A stretch of DNA of 64,000 bases from an uncultured Planctomycetota bacterium (GCA_903892515.1 CAITIS010000057.1:237627-301626); one strand, 5' to 3'. Numbered from the stretch's first letter, positions 54,761-62,609 are shown. Translations and numbers: made by a program. Notes: generated by a model from the letters alone, not told the origin.

Positions 54761-55012
54761 CTCGTCCTTTGCCATGGCTTCGTGAATGGCCTTGGCCAGT
54801 TGGTCGGGGCAGCTTGTGCCGTTCTGGCAGCGGATGCCCTCCAGCAGGGCAATGGCCTCCTCGGCCGTCCGCCCGCGCACGAGTCGGCACACGGCTTGCG
54901 TGTTGCCCACGCAGCCGCCGACGATCTTGACATGTGTCACAATCCCATCTTCCAGCGTCACGTGAGTGTGGCTGGAGCAGGTACCAATATTCTGGTGCAC
55001 GTGCTTCTTCAT
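54755..55012 (-). CDS. TSCPD-domain protein
   Basis: An 85-residue protein. CSSHTHVTLEDGIVTHVKIVGGCVGNTQAV and the end RCQNGTSCPDQLAKAI with its TSCPD signature match the small stand-alone TSCPD family, related to a C-terminal domain of vitamin B12-dependent ribonucleotide reductase. Four cysteines are conserved (positions about 12, 34, 43, 63 and 69 are the candidates), suggesting metal binding. The function of the stand-alone form is unknown. The ATG at 55012 has AAGGG upstream. Confidence 0.85.
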   Translation of the reverse strand: MKKHVHQNIGTCSSHTHVTLEDGIVTHVKIVGGCVGNTQAVCRLVRGRTAEEAIALLEGIRCQNGTSCPDQLAKAIHEAMAKDEE

Positions 55013-55082
55013 GACACCCTTTGTACGGCAGGGGCGCGACTGGAGAAAGGCTTTTTCACTGGTGGGGGCTGCTGTGTTCGTC

Positions 55083-55136
55083 CGTCCCGTCCGCAGAACC
55101 CTTCGCATAAGACGCGAAGGAACCTGCGGACCTTAC
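55083..55136 (+). repeat. RAYT-associated REP palindrome, family A, copy 3
   Basis: Outer stem CCGCAG/CTGCGG, internal loop AAC/AAC and apical stem CCTTCGC/GCGAAGG with a 7-base loop. Compared with the RAYT-flanking copies the apical G-C pair is replaced by T-A on both sides, a compensatory change that keeps the fold. The downstream CCTTACGG is also shared. Confidence 0.85.
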
Positions 55137-55183
55137 GGGCTGCTGTGTGTCTGATGGCGCTTTTTGGCCGCGCGGATTTGTCG

Positions 55184-55360
55184 TGTAACAGGCCCCAGCT
55201 TCAGCTGGGGTACCGGGTGGCCGACAGACGCAATCAGCCCGGTTCACCGGGCTTGAGGCTGTGCCTTGAGGCAAATGGCTCAAGAGGCAAAACGGTAAGC
55301 CCGGCTGGCAGAATGTGGGGCAATCCGCTTTACCCCGGCTAAAAGCCGGGGCCTGTTACA
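55184..55360. mobile_element. 177-bp element with TGTAACAGGCCCC terminal inverted repeats (family D)
   Basis: Both ends start TGTAACAGGCCCC when read inward. Each end is itself a hairpin: CCCCAGC/GCTGGGG on the left and CCCCGGC/GCCGGGG on the right, a paired difference. The interior holds the dyad AGCCCGGT/ACCGGGCT. There is no open reading frame, so it is a non-autonomous MITE- or BIME-like element. It is inserted between two family A palindromes. Confidence 0.75.
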
Positions 55361-55429
55361 CAGCTTGACTAGAGTCGGTGGCAAAGCGCGTCCTGCCAGG
55401 AATACGAGTCACATACGCTTCTGCAGCTC

Positions 55430-55513
55430 GTCCGCAGAACCACTCGCACAAGACGCTCGGGAACCTGCGGACCTCCGGCCTCCGAACTCTGGCCTCTGGC
55501 CTCCCACCTCACG
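55430..55513 (+). repeat. REP palindrome family A, copy 4, plus CCTCTGG heptad array
   Basis: The first 41 bp keep the outer stem CCGCAG/CTGCGG and the AACC flanks of family A, but the apical stem is degenerate. Six heptads of CCTCTGG/CCTCCGA type (55472-55513) follow directly and end five bases before the stop codon of the PEBP-family gene. Confidence 0.7.
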
Positions 55514-55517
55514 CCTG

Positions 55518-56093
55518 TCATTTCCGTTCGTACGTGCCGACGAGTTTGCCCGTGCCCAGGATGTGCTTCTTGGCCGCCTCCAGAAGCTGTTTCTTGGTCC
55601 AGTCGGGCTCGCTCTTGAGCTTGGTGTCCAGCGCGTACAGCGTGAATATGTAATGATGCACCTTGCCTGGCGGGGGCATGGGGCCACCGTAGCCGAGCTT
55701 GCCGAAGTCGTTCTTGCCCATGATCGGGCCGACTGGCGAGGTCGCGGTTCTGCTGCTAGCAAAGCCCTCTTCCGCGCCGGTCATGCCCAGCGGGATCTTG
55801 TACATCACCCAGTGCACAAAGGGCTCAGCCCGCGGGGCGTCGGGGTCGTCGACGATCAGGGCCAGTTCCACCGTGCCTTCGGGCAGGTTCGACCATGTCA
55901 GCGGCGGCGAGACGTCGCTGCCTTCGCCGGTGTACTGGCGCGGGATGGGCTGATTGTCGGCAAAGGCCTTGCTCTCGAGCTTGACGGTCATGGTCTTGTC
56001 TCCAGGTTGGGTCTGCGCGGGCTTGTCCCCGGCCGTACATCGCGCCGCCACCAGGGCCGCCACAGCCACGACGCAAACGAGTAGCGATCTCAT
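55518..56093 (-). CDS. YbhB/YbcL family (PEBP-like) exported protein
   Basis: A 191-residue protein with a hydrophobic N-terminus ending in ALVAARCTAG, compatible with a lipoprotein or a cleaved signal peptide. The PEBP blocks are present: DVSPPLTWSNLPEGT, VDDPDAP (about 82-88), HWVMYKIP (about 94-101) and GYGGPMPPPGKVHHYIF (about 134-150). The family binds small anions and phospholipid head groups; its role in bacteria is not settled. GGGAGA lies six bases before the ATG. The gene stands alone. Confidence 0.9.
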   Translation of the reverse strand: MRSLLVCVVAVAALVAARCTAGDKPAQTQPGDKTMTVKLESKAFADNQPIPRQYTGEGSDVSPPLTWSNLPEGTVELALIVDDPDAPRAEPFVHWVMYKIPLGMTGAEEGFASSRTATSPVGPIMGKNDFGKLGYGGPMPPPGKVHHYIFTLYALDTKLKSEPDWTKKQLLEAAKKHILGTGKLVGTYERK

Positions 56094-56215
56094 GTCGTTC
56101 TCCCGAACTGCCTGCTTGCAGGATTATAGGAGTGCATCAGATGCATGCGTTCGGTGCAGAGACGAAGGCAGGAGATAACCTCGAAACCCGGCCAAGAACG
56201 AGGTATAGTATAGGT

Positions 56216-56401
56216 ATGGGTTCGTTAGCTCAGACTAATCCGCATCTTCGGGACCGAAAGAGGGCCCAGCAATGGCTGGAACAGAACGCGCGCGAGTCTT
56301 CGATGTTTGAAGGCGCACGCGGCCTAAAGCCTCACGTAGCCGGACGGTCACGAAGGCGACGCTCGATTGCTTCTGCAAAGAAAACCGCAAGAAGCTCGTA
56401 G
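56216..56401 (+). CDS. Small protein overlapping the 3' end of fic
   Basis: A 61-residue reading frame, MGSLAQTNPHLRDRKRAQQWL followed by ENARESSMFEG-like sequence (here EQNARESSMFEGARGL) and a very basic end. The NPHLRD...SS.FEG pattern resembles short proteins I have seen beside Fic or plasmid genes, but I cannot name the family. It is convergent with and overlaps the fic gene by 70 bp, so the last 23 residues are antisense to Fic. The ribosome binding site is weak. It may be real or a decayed fragment. Confidence 0.4.
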   Translation: MGSLAQTNPHLRDRKRAQQWLEQNARESSMFEGARGLKPHVAGRSRRRRSIASAKKTARSS

Positions 56402-56985
56402 TCCTGTCGATAGCCGCGCACGACGGCGTTCAAGTACTGCAACTGCATCTTCCGGGCTCCACGGCCAGCGAATCCATAGGCAGGCGTCGGCAGCCCTGCC
56501 TGAAGAGCCATCACATCCGCAAGCCACCGGGCCAACCGACCGTTTCCGTCACGAAACGGGTGAATGAGCAACAGATCGGCATGTACTTCCGCTATCCGCA
56601 CGGCTACCTGCGAAACCGGGCCGGGAGAACACGGCGTGTGACGCGCAAGCAGGCGCGACTCAAACTCGGACATGTTTGCGGCCACCAAGTGTGCGGGAGG
56701 CCGTTGGAACCCTCCCTTTTCCAGTTCGACCGTCCTGTACCTGCCCGCCCACGAGTAGATTCCTCCCAACCACCGCTTATGCATCTGGCACAGCAGATGG
56801 GCAGTGAAGCGAGTCTGAGGCGTGAAGATTTGCAGGGATCGACTCTGGGCAGTCAAGAGCGCTGTGTATTCGGTCTGGTCCATGAGTCGTTTGGACCGGA
56901 TGCCCGATCGATTCCGCAGCACTCGTCCGCGAGATCCGGGCTGAGTCTGAGCCTCTTCTCCCTGGGCGACCCTGTATCTGCTCAA
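56332..56985 (-). CDS. Fic-family protein
   Basis: A 217-residue protein with the catalytic motif HPFRDGNGRLARW (about residues 141-153), matching HxFx(D/E)GNGRxxR, which transfers AMP or a related group to target proteins. WLGGIYSWAGRYRTVELEKGGF (about 73-94) is the conserved pre-motif region that shapes the active site. No inhibitory (S/T)xxxE(G/N) motif is clear at either end, so regulation may come from a separate antitoxin. The TTG start at 56985 has AAGGA about eight bases upstream. The C-terminal codons overlap a small convergent reading frame. Confidence 0.9.
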   Translation of the reverse strand: MSRYRVAQGEEAQTQPGSRGRVLRNRSGIRSKRLMDQTEYTALLTAQSRSLQIFTPQTRFTAHLLCQMHKRWLGGIYSWAGRYRTVELEKGGFQRPPAHLVAANMSEFESRLLARHTPCSPGPVSQVAVRIAEVHADLLLIHPFRDGNGRLARWLADVMALQAGLPTPAYGFAGRGARKMQLQYLNAVVRGYRQDYELLAVFFAEAIERRLRDRPAT

Positions 56986-57081
56986 TCGTGCAATCCTTAC
57001 TGAGGGCCATCTGATTGTAGCTCCCGCCGGCTTGGCTAGGAATGGCGGACATGCGCGATTCTTCCGGCGCGGCTGCTCGCC

Positions 57082-58146
57082 TCAGGCCTTATCCCTGGCC
57101 AGCGGGTGGGCCTTGTCGTAAACGGCCTTGAGGCGTTCGGTGGTCAGGTGGGTGTAGATCTGCGTGGTGGAAATGCTCTTGTGCCCCAGCAGTTCCTGCA
57201 CGCTGCGCAGGTCGGCGCCGTGGTTGAGCATGTGCGTGGCGAAGCTGTGCCGCAGCGTGTGCGGCGAGCAATGCACGGGAATGCCGGCCATCAACAGGTA
57301 CTTGTCCAGCTTGCGCCGCACCGACCGCGCCGACAGCCGGCTGCCCAGCTTGTTGACGAACAGCGGGCCGGTCGAGCGTCCGCGCGGCGGCTGGGCTGGG
57401 CGTGGCAGTTGCGCTACGTAGGCGGCAACGGCCGTTGACGCGATGCTGCCCAGCGGCACGAGCCGCTCCTTCCTGCCCTTGCCGCGGACCAGCAGCGCCC
57501 CGCCGGCGATATTCATGTCCTCGCGATTCAGCCCCACCAGCTCGCTGATGCGCAGGCCCGAGGAGTAGATGGTCTCCAGGATGGCCAGGTCGCGCAGGGC
57601 CAGCAGCCGACCGGCCGGGCCGGTTTGCCCCTGCTGCTCGGAGAGCACGCGCGGGGCCTCCAGCAGGGCCTGCATCTGGGCTTCGTCCAGGCAACTGGGC
57701 AGGCGCTTGTCCTGCTTGGGCGTGCGAATGACCGCCACCGGCGAAGTGGCGACCAGCCCGCGGCGAAGCAAGTACTTGTACAGGCTGCGCAGGGCCGCCA
57801 GCTTCCGGGCCGTGGTGGCCTTGGAGTACTCCGAATTCCGCAGCAAGGCCAGGTAGCAGCGCACATCAGTGGGCATGACGGCCAGCAGTCGTTCGCCCAA
57901 CTCGACCAGGCTTATCTTCTGCCCGGCGGCCTCAGGCGTCGCACCCGCGGCTTCGGTCACGTTGGCGCCCGTCAGGTCAGGCAGATCCTTGGCCGATAGC
58001 TCGCCGGCCCGGGCATCCTCGCTCAAGCACAGGAACTGGGCGAACTGCCCCAGGTCGGCCTGGTATGCGCGCAGCGTGTGCTCGGAAAAATTCCGCTGCT
58101 GTTGGACGTAGGCCAAAAAGTCCACGATGTGGGGTAAATCTGCCAC
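57082..58146 (-). CDS. xerC: Tyrosine recombinase XerC/XerD
   Basis: A 354-residue site-specific recombinase. It has an N-terminal SAM-like core-binding domain (to about 145) with an insertion rich in A, G and E at about 45-80, and a catalytic domain with R in SGLRISELVGL (about 200), K in GKGRKERLVPL (about 225), HTLRHSFATH (about 300) and LGHKSISTTQIYTH (about 325), the last holding the nucleophilic Tyr. XerC/D resolve chromosome dimers at dif. No dif-like site or integron features are visible nearby, and it does not look like a phage integrase. The GTG start is preceded only by a weak site. Confidence 0.92.
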   Translation of the reverse strand: MADLPHIVDFLAYVQQQRNFSEHTLRAYQADLGQFAQFLCLSEDARAGELSAKDLPDLTGANVTEAAGATPEAAGQKISLVELGERLLAVMPTDVRCYLALLRNSEYSKATTARKLAALRSLYKYLLRRGLVATSPVAVIRTPKQDKRLPSCLDEAQMQALLEAPRVLSEQQGQTGPAGRLLALRDLAILETIYSSGLRISELVGLNREDMNIAGGALLVRGKGRKERLVPLGSIASTAVAAYVAQLPRPAQPPRGRSTGPLFVNKLGSRLSARSVRRKLDKYLLMAGIPVHCSPHTLRHSFATHMLNHGADLRSVQELLGHKSISTTQIYTHLTTERLKAVYDKAHPLARDKA

Positions 58147-58579
58147 TGGCTATCCATCGACCGATAGGGCAGGCCGGCTTTAGGGGCCAAACCACGCCTC
58201 GCGCGTTGATGGTGGCCGTAGATCGCTGATCGCGTCTTTCCCGACGCGTTTTTGAGGGTGCCACAGGTTTGGGGGCACCGTAGGGGTTGAGGTCGCCATA
58301 GTTTTTGAGGGTGCCATAGGTTGAGCCGCGCCGTTGCGGCTCTACCTATGCGAGTCGGGCATAGGCAGCCCCGGCTTCGCAAGAAGCCGCGAAGCCGTGT
58401 CAGCCTCATAGATGGCACCCATAGTCAGCCTGTGGCACCCACAGAACGTTTCACGCTACCATGAAACCCTGCTTCGCGGCCACTGCTTCGCGGAAACCCT
58501 ACTTCGCGTGCTTCCCTGCCGGTACAATAGCCGCAAGAATCGCATGCCCGAGCCGTTAGGCCTCAATAGGTCGCGTGAC
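58147..58579 (+). promoter_or_regulatory. Repeat-rich upstream region of the gsp operon with possible -10
   Basis: About 430 bp without a gene between xerC (minus) and gspF (plus). Direct repeats GAGGGTGCCA(C/T)AGGTT (58252 and 58306), GTTTGAGGGTGCC-like stretches and a three-fold CTTCGCGG(C/A) motif (58450-58510) are present. TACAAT at 58523-58528 is a good -10 hexamer but lacks a clear -35 partner. Confidence 0.45.
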
Positions 58580-59770
58580 ATGCCCAGTTATGACTACATT
58601 GCCAAGGACGGCGCCGGCGTCGAGCAGGCCGGCGTGATGCAGGCCGACAGTGAGTCGGTCGTTGCGCGCTCGCTTTCGCAGCGCAGCCTCTTTCCCGTGC
58701 GCATCGCCCAGCGCTCCGCGCAGAAGGTTCGCGCCGCCGGACGCGTCCGGCTGCGAGACCTGGCCAGCGCGTACGTTCGCATGGCCGATCTGCTGCGGGC
58801 GGGCATTCCCATGCTCCGCACGCTGGATATCCTGATCAAGACCACATCGCAGCCACGGCTTAACGCCGTCATCAGTTCCGTTCGCGACGACGTGGCCGCG
58901 GGCGTAACGCTGGCCGACGCCATGGCCCGGCACGCCCAGGTGTTCTCCGACCTGCACGTGTCGATGGTCCGCGCCGGCGAATCGGCTGGGTTCCTCGAAG
59001 ACGTGCTGACGAACCTTTCGCAATACCTCGAACGCCAGGACGACCTGCAAAGCAAGGTCCGCGGCGCACTGGTGTATCCGCTGATGCTGGTGGGCTTGGG
59101 CGGTGTGGCCGTGCTGGCGATCCTGCTGCTGCTGGTGCCCAAGTTCAAGGGCATGTTCAGCGGCATCTCGCTGCCGCTGCCCTCGCGGATCCTCTTTGGA
59201 CTGTCCGACCTGCTGCGCGAGCAATCGCTGGCGGTGATCGTGGTGGGGGCCATGGCGGTTTCAGCCCTTGTGGTGTACTTTCGCCGGCCTGCCGGGCAGA
59301 CGCTGTGGAGCCGCTGGCAGCTGAAGATTCCGCTGGCGGGCACGGCTCTGCGGATGGTGGCGGTGACGCGTTTTTGCCGCATCCTGGGCACGCTCATCCG
59401 CAACGGCGTGCCGATCTTGCAGGCCTTAAACATCGCCAAGGACGCCGCTGGCAATCTGCTGCTGCGGCAGGCCATCGAAAAGGCGGCGGAAAACGTTCGC
59501 GCCGGCGAGCCCCTGGCCGAGCCGCTCAAGGCATCGGGGTTGTTCCCGACGGAGATTGTGGAGATGATCGCGGTCGGCGAGGAGTCCAACCAGTTGGAAA
59601 AGGTGCTGCTGGAGACGGCCGACGCCGTGGAGCGGCGGACCAACCGGCAGGTGGACATCGCCATTCGCCTGGTTGAACCTTTGCTGCTGCTGCTGGTGGC
59701 GCTAATGATCGGCTTCGTGGCCATGGGGCTGCTGTACCCGGTGTTCACGATGGCCCGGACGATGCGATAG
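58580..59770 (+). CDS. gspF: Type II secretion inner-membrane protein GspF
   Basis: A 396-residue platform protein of the type II secretion (or type IV pilus-like) machine. Two homologous cytoplasmic helical domains are visible (LASAYVRMADLLRAGIPMLRTLDIL around 63-87 and VTRFCRILGTLIRNGVPILQALNIA around 263-287). Three membrane helices are present, MLVGLGGVAVLAILLLLVP, LAVIVVGAMAVSALVVYF and LLLLLVALMIGFVAMGLLYPVF. The pattern MVRAGESAGFLEDVL and its second copy MIAVGEESNQLEKVL are the GspF/PilC signatures. It interacts with GspE, not present in this window. It heads a run of gspG-K genes. Confidence 0.93.
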   Translation: MPSYDYIAKDGAGVEQAGVMQADSESVVARSLSQRSLFPVRIAQRSAQKVRAAGRVRLRDLASAYVRMADLLRAGIPMLRTLDILIKTTSQPRLNAVISSVRDDVAAGVTLADAMARHAQVFSDLHVSMVRAGESAGFLEDVLTNLSQYLERQDDLQSKVRGALVYPLMLVGLGGVAVLAILLLLVPKFKGMFSGISLPLPSRILFGLSDLLREQSLAVIVVGAMAVSALVVYFRRPAGQTLWSRWQLKIPLAGTALRMVAVTRFCRILGTLIRNGVPILQALNIAKDAAGNLLLRQAIEKAAENVRAGEPLAEPLKASGLFPTEIVEMIAVGEESNQLEKVLLETADAVERRTNRQVDIAIRLVEPLLLLLVALMIGFVAMGLLYPVFTMARTMR

Positions 59771-59792
59771 GACGTGCGCGGTTGGTAAACGT

Positions 59793-59845
59793 GGCATGGG
59801 CGTCTCGCCCATGTGTGTCATGGCCGTCTCGGCCATGATTTGGCG
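59793..59845 (+). repeat. Short palindromic repeats before gspG
   Basis: Two adjacent hairpins CATGGGCG/CGCCCATG and CATGGCCG/CGGCCATG, each with a TCT-type loop; the second stem differs by a paired change. The same motif occurs in the S41 gene near 48430. Confidence 0.7.
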
Positions 59846-59892
59846 GAGTTACTGGCGCCCGGCGCCGGTGTTACAAAGGAAGGAGAGCTGCC

Positions 59893-60348
59893 TTGAAGAG
59901 GCGTTCAACGAATCGCGGTTTCACGCTGATGGAAGTCCTGCTGGTGATTCTGATCCTGGGCATGTTGGCGACGGTGGCGATCGTGGCCTTGGGAGGGTTT
60001 CGCGACACGGCCAAAGTCGACACCACGAACCTGAAGCTCAAGTCTATCGCCCAGGGCTTAGACGGTTTCAACATGACCATGGGACGCTATCCGAGCACGG
60101 AAGAAGGCCTCAACGCCCTGGTTACCAAGCCGGCCTTCCAGGATGAGGCCCAAGCCGCGAAATGGCATCCGTTCCTGACGGAGCTGCCCAAGGACGGCTG
60201 GGACCATGACTTCCATTATGAAATGATCGAAGCCGCCTCGGGCACGGCCCAGACGAGCGCCGGTTTCCATGTCTGGTCCGACGGCCCCGACGGCCAGAGC
60301 GGCACCGCCGATGATATCAAGAACTGGAAGGATGAGTCCTCGAAGTAG
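59893..60348 (+). CDS. gspG: Major pseudopilin GspG
   Basis: A 151-residue pseudopilin. The leader MKRRSTNRG is cut before FTLMEVLLVILILGMLATVAIVALGGF, with Glu at position 5 of the mature form. The C-terminal part (RYPSTEEGLNALVTKP, LPKDGWDHDFHYEM, HVWSDGPDGQSGTADDI) matches the conserved GspG fold, including the calcium-site region DGPDG..GTADDI. The TTG start has GGAG seven to eight bases upstream. Unlike the four genes that follow, its leader is short and normal and carries no heptad repeats. It is the main subunit of the secretion pseudopilus. Confidence 0.95.
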   Translation: MKRRSTNRGFTLMEVLLVILILGMLATVAIVALGGFRDTAKVDTTNLKLKSIAQGLDGFNMTMGRYPSTEEGLNALVTKPAFQDEAQAAKWHPFLTELPKDGWDHDFHYEMIEAASGTAQTSAGFHVWSDGPDGQSGTADDIKNWKDESSK

Positions 60349-61075
60349 CTCCGCCACCGTGCTGGCGTGGCAGGTGGAGCCGTGTCTGCTGCGCGCGCAG
60401 CGGGTGAGGGAGAGTTTCGATTTGCGAGTTTCGAATTCCGATGTAACTGCCCGGCGGCGGCTTCTCCCGGCGCGCGGGACCTGCCGGTGGAAATTCGGAA
60501 TTCGAAATTCAAGATTCGAAAACTCAGCCGGGTTCACCCTCGTGGAAACTCTCCTGGTCGTGCTGGTCCTGCTGCTGGTGGCGGCGGCGTGCGTGGGCAC
60601 GTTCACCGGTACCTTCGAGGCCGCCAGCGTGAGCGACTCGGCCGACCGCATGGAGGCGCTGATCCACTCCTGCCGGGCCGAAGCCGCCAGAACCGGCCGG
60701 CGCGTGCAGCTCTCGCCCGATGCCGTCGGTCAGGTGCAAGTAGGCATCGAGAATGACCCGCTGGGCTCGCCCAACATATTCGCCCCGTTAGATGCGTGGT
60801 GGGTCAGCCAATCGCAACTGCCCAGCCAGGTGCAATGGACCACCTGCGAACTTACCGGCCCCAGCGCCAGCTTGCAGGCCGCCATGGCCGCTTCGGTACA
60901 GTCGGCCGTGACCGACGAACCTGCCATGCTGCCGATCAATTTCCTGCCCGATGGCAGCAGCGACTGCGCCCGCCTCGTCATCCAGCGGCAGGACGGCACG
61001 TGGCAGGTCGAACTGCTTCTCAACGGCTTCGACGGCAGCGTGACCAGGGCCGAGAGCACGGGGGAAGAACAGTGA
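60332..61075 (+). CDS. gspH: Minor pseudopilin GspH with repeat-encoded leader
   Basis: A 247-residue protein if read from the ATG at 60332, which overlaps the end of gspG by 17 bp; GTG at 60359 is an alternative. The prepilin segment AGFTLVETLLVVLVLLLVAAACVG starts about 67 residues in, far beyond a normal leader of 5-25 residues. The extra leader is encoded by two inverted heptad arrays (60415-60442 and 60491-60525) and the spacer between them. The mature part has IHSCRAEAARTGRRVQLS, as in GspH/FimT-type proteins. Annotated leader length depends on the start chosen, but the repeat-derived KFGIRNSRFENS just before the cleavage site is unavoidable in this frame. Confidence 0.85.
   Translation: MSPRSSSATVLAWQVEPCLLRAQRVRESFDLRVSNSDVTARRRLLPARGTCRWKFGIRNSRFENSAGFTLVETLLVVLVLLLVAAACVGTFTGTFEAASVSDSADRMEALIHSCRAEAARTGRRVQLSPDAVGQVQVGIENDPLGSPNIFAPLDAWWVSQSQLPSQVQWTTCELTGPSASLQAAMAASVQSAVTDEPAMLPINFLPDGSSDCARLVIQRQDGTWQVELLLNGFDGSVTRAESTGEEQ
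60415..60525. repeat. Inverted heptad arrays in the gspH leader (element E1)
   Basis: Four degenerate TTTCGAA-type heptads at 60415-60442 face five AAATTCG-type heptads at 60491-60525; the unit types are reverse complements. The spacer is 48 bp. The right array ends two codons before the GFTLVE prepilin motif. Confidence 0.9.
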
Positions 61076-61662
61076 AACAAGGATTTCGAATTTCGAGTTT
61101 CGGATTTCGATTTGAAGCTTCACGAAGGGGACCGTGGCCAGGGTGCCACACCTGCGGCGTTTGCAGGTGTGCCGGACCGACGCACGGCTGCAAACTCCGC
61201 AGCCGTGGCACCCGACGTTCCCAAGCCCGCCTGTCGTCGTTCAATCGAAAATCGGAAATCGCAAATCGAAAATGCGGCGGCATCATCTTGCTTGAGGTCA
61301 TCCTGTCCCTCTCCCTGTTCGTGGTGGCGGCGACGGTGATTGGTTCGGCCTTCCAGGCGGCGTTGCGGGCGACCAGCCAGGCGCGGGCGCTGGACAAGGC
61401 CGCGAACCTGGCCCAGAGCGTATTGACGCGAGTTTCCACCGGCCAGGTGGTCCTGAGCGACGCCTCGGCGGCCTCATTTGACACCGACGCGACCAAGGCC
61501 GACCCCGACATGCAGGGCTGGACGTACGACATGGCCTGCCAGGACGTACAGGATGCCACCGGCATAAAGTCCGTGACGGTCACGGTGCACGCGCCCGCCA
61601 ACGCCCAGTCCGTCAGCCTCAGCCAATGGGTGATCGATCCCTCGGCGGGAGCGGGACCATGA
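61072..61662 (+). CDS. gspI: Minor pseudopilin GspI with repeat-encoded leader
   Basis: A 196-residue protein from GTG at 61072, whose start overlaps the gspH stop (GTGA). The prepilin-like segment GGIILLEVILSLSLFVVAATVIGSAF begins only after about 68 residues. The intervening leader is encoded by element E2 and includes GFRISSFGFRFE and SFNRKSEIANRK from the heptad arrays and a C/G-rich stretch from a family F palindrome. The mature region (ALDKAANLAQSVLTRVSTGQ) is compatible with GspI/J-type minor pseudopilins; the order after gspH supports GspI. The cleavage motif GG before IILLEV is slightly atypical, as Phe+1 is replaced by Ile. Confidence 0.8.
   Translation: MKQGFRISSFGFRFEASRRGPWPGCHTCGVCRCAGPTHGCKLRSRGTRRSQARLSSFNRKSEIANRKCGGIILLEVILSLSLFVVAATVIGSAFQAALRATSQARALDKAANLAQSVLTRVSTGQVVLSDASAASFDTDATKADPDMQGWTYDMACQDVQDATGIKSVTVTVHAPANAQSVSLSQWVIDPSAGAGP
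61082..61276. repeat. Inverted heptad arrays around a family F palindrome in the gspI leader (element E2)
   Basis: Five GATTTCG-type heptads (61082-61116) face five AAATCGA-type heptads (61242-61276). The 125-bp spacer contains a palindromic element (about 61139-61212) bounded by GGGTGCCAC/GTGGCACCC and holding CACCTGC/GCAGGTG and GGCTGC/GCAGCC hairpins. Confidence 0.9.
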
Positions 61663-62609
61663 AGGGCAGTTTCGAATCTCGAATTGCGAATTTCGAATTG
61701 AAAGCAACGCACTGCGCCGCCCTTGCCAATTGGCTCGTGCCGGGTGCCACACCTGCGGCGTTTGCAGGCGCGCCGGACCGATGCACGGCTGCAAACGCCG
61801 CAGCCGTGGCACCCAACCGGTCTGTGACAGTGCCTGTTGCTTTTGCCTTTCAATTCGAAATTCGAAATTCGAAATTCGCAAATGCCAGGGCCTTCACCCT
61901 GCTGGAGGTCATGCTGGCCATCACGCTGATCGTGGGGCTGATGACGTGTTTGTACGGCTTCTACGACTCGGTTCTGGCCACCCGGGCGGACCTGGCCCGG
62001 CAGCGAAAGACCGATTTTGCCCAGTGCCGCCTGCTCGACCTGGTCGCCAACGATTTGCAGTCGGCCCGCTTCTTTCCGCTCATGGGCCAGTGCCTCCAGG
62101 GCGACAGCCAGCAGGTGACGTTCTTTCGCGCGGGCGTGCCCAGTGTGGCTGTGTTCTATCCGCCGCCCATGCTGGTGGACAGTCCGGGTGGACTCGATGC
62201 CACCTCGCAGCCTACCGCGACTTCGAGCCCCTCGGCCGCACCGCTTTTGGCGTGGGAGCCCGAGCACGACGTGCAGCAGATAAGCTATCGGCTTGGGCAC
62301 GGCGTCGATGACGCCGGGGCGGACATCATCACCGGCATGGAGCGGACGAGTCTGCGGACCATCGCCGCCGAGAAGGCCGAGGAGGGCGTCAACATCCAGG
62401 TCGATCCGCTGTCGGACCAGGTGAAGTTCCTCCGCCTGCAATACTGGGACGGCCAGGCCTGGCAGGACACGTGGTCGGCCAACTATCTGCCCGTGGCGGT
62501 GAAAGTCACACTGGGGCTGGAAGAACTGCCGGCCGAACTGGCCCTGGACGAATACCCGTACGCCACGGTGTGGCGCGAAGTGGCGATTCCCTGCGGAGGG
62601 GCGCCATGA
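61659..62609 (+). CDS. gspJ: Minor pseudopilin GspJ with repeat-encoded leader
   Basis: A 316-residue protein. The ATG at 61659 overlaps the gspI stop (ATGA). After MKG the next 70 or so residues are encoded by element E3 (SFESRIANFELK ... FQFEIRNSKFANAR). Only then comes AFTLLEVMLAITLIVGLMTCLYGFY, the prepilin segment with Glu+5. The mature part (DFAQCRLLDLVANDLQSARFFPLMG, FLRLQYWDGQAWQDTWSA, LPVAVKVTLGL) matches GspJ. Reading MK and then ARAFTLLEV as the ancestral protein gives a perfectly normal leader, which suggests that the element was inserted directly behind the start codon. Confidence 0.88.
   Translation: MKGSFESRIANFELKATHCAALANWLVPGATPAAFAGAPDRCTAANAAAVAPNRSVTVPVAFAFQFEIRNSKFANARAFTLLEVMLAITLIVGLMTCLYGFYDSVLATRADLARQRKTDFAQCRLLDLVANDLQSARFFPLMGQCLQGDSQQVTFFRAGVPSVAVFYPPPMLVDSPGGLDATSQPTATSSPSAAPLLAWEPEHDVQQISYRLGHGVDDAGADIITGMERTSLRTIAAEKAEEGVNIQVDPLSDQVKFLRLQYWDGQAWQDTWSANYLPVAVKVTLGLEELPAELALDEYPYATVWREVAIPCGGAP
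61669..61885. repeat. Inverted heptad arrays around a family F palindrome in the gspJ leader (element E3)
   Basis: Five ATTTCGA-type heptads (61669-61703) face five AAATTCG-type heptads (61851-61885), three of which are identical. The 147-bp spacer includes a second copy of the family F palindrome (about 61740-61812), closely similar to that in E2. Confidence 0.9.

Noticed and set aside
57082-58146. XerC-like recombinase considered as a prophage or genomic island integrase
   Set aside because: Sequence and length fit housekeeping XerC/D; no phage genes, attachment repeats or composition break were seen. The tRNA-Phe gene 7 kb away shows no duplicated 3' end nearby.
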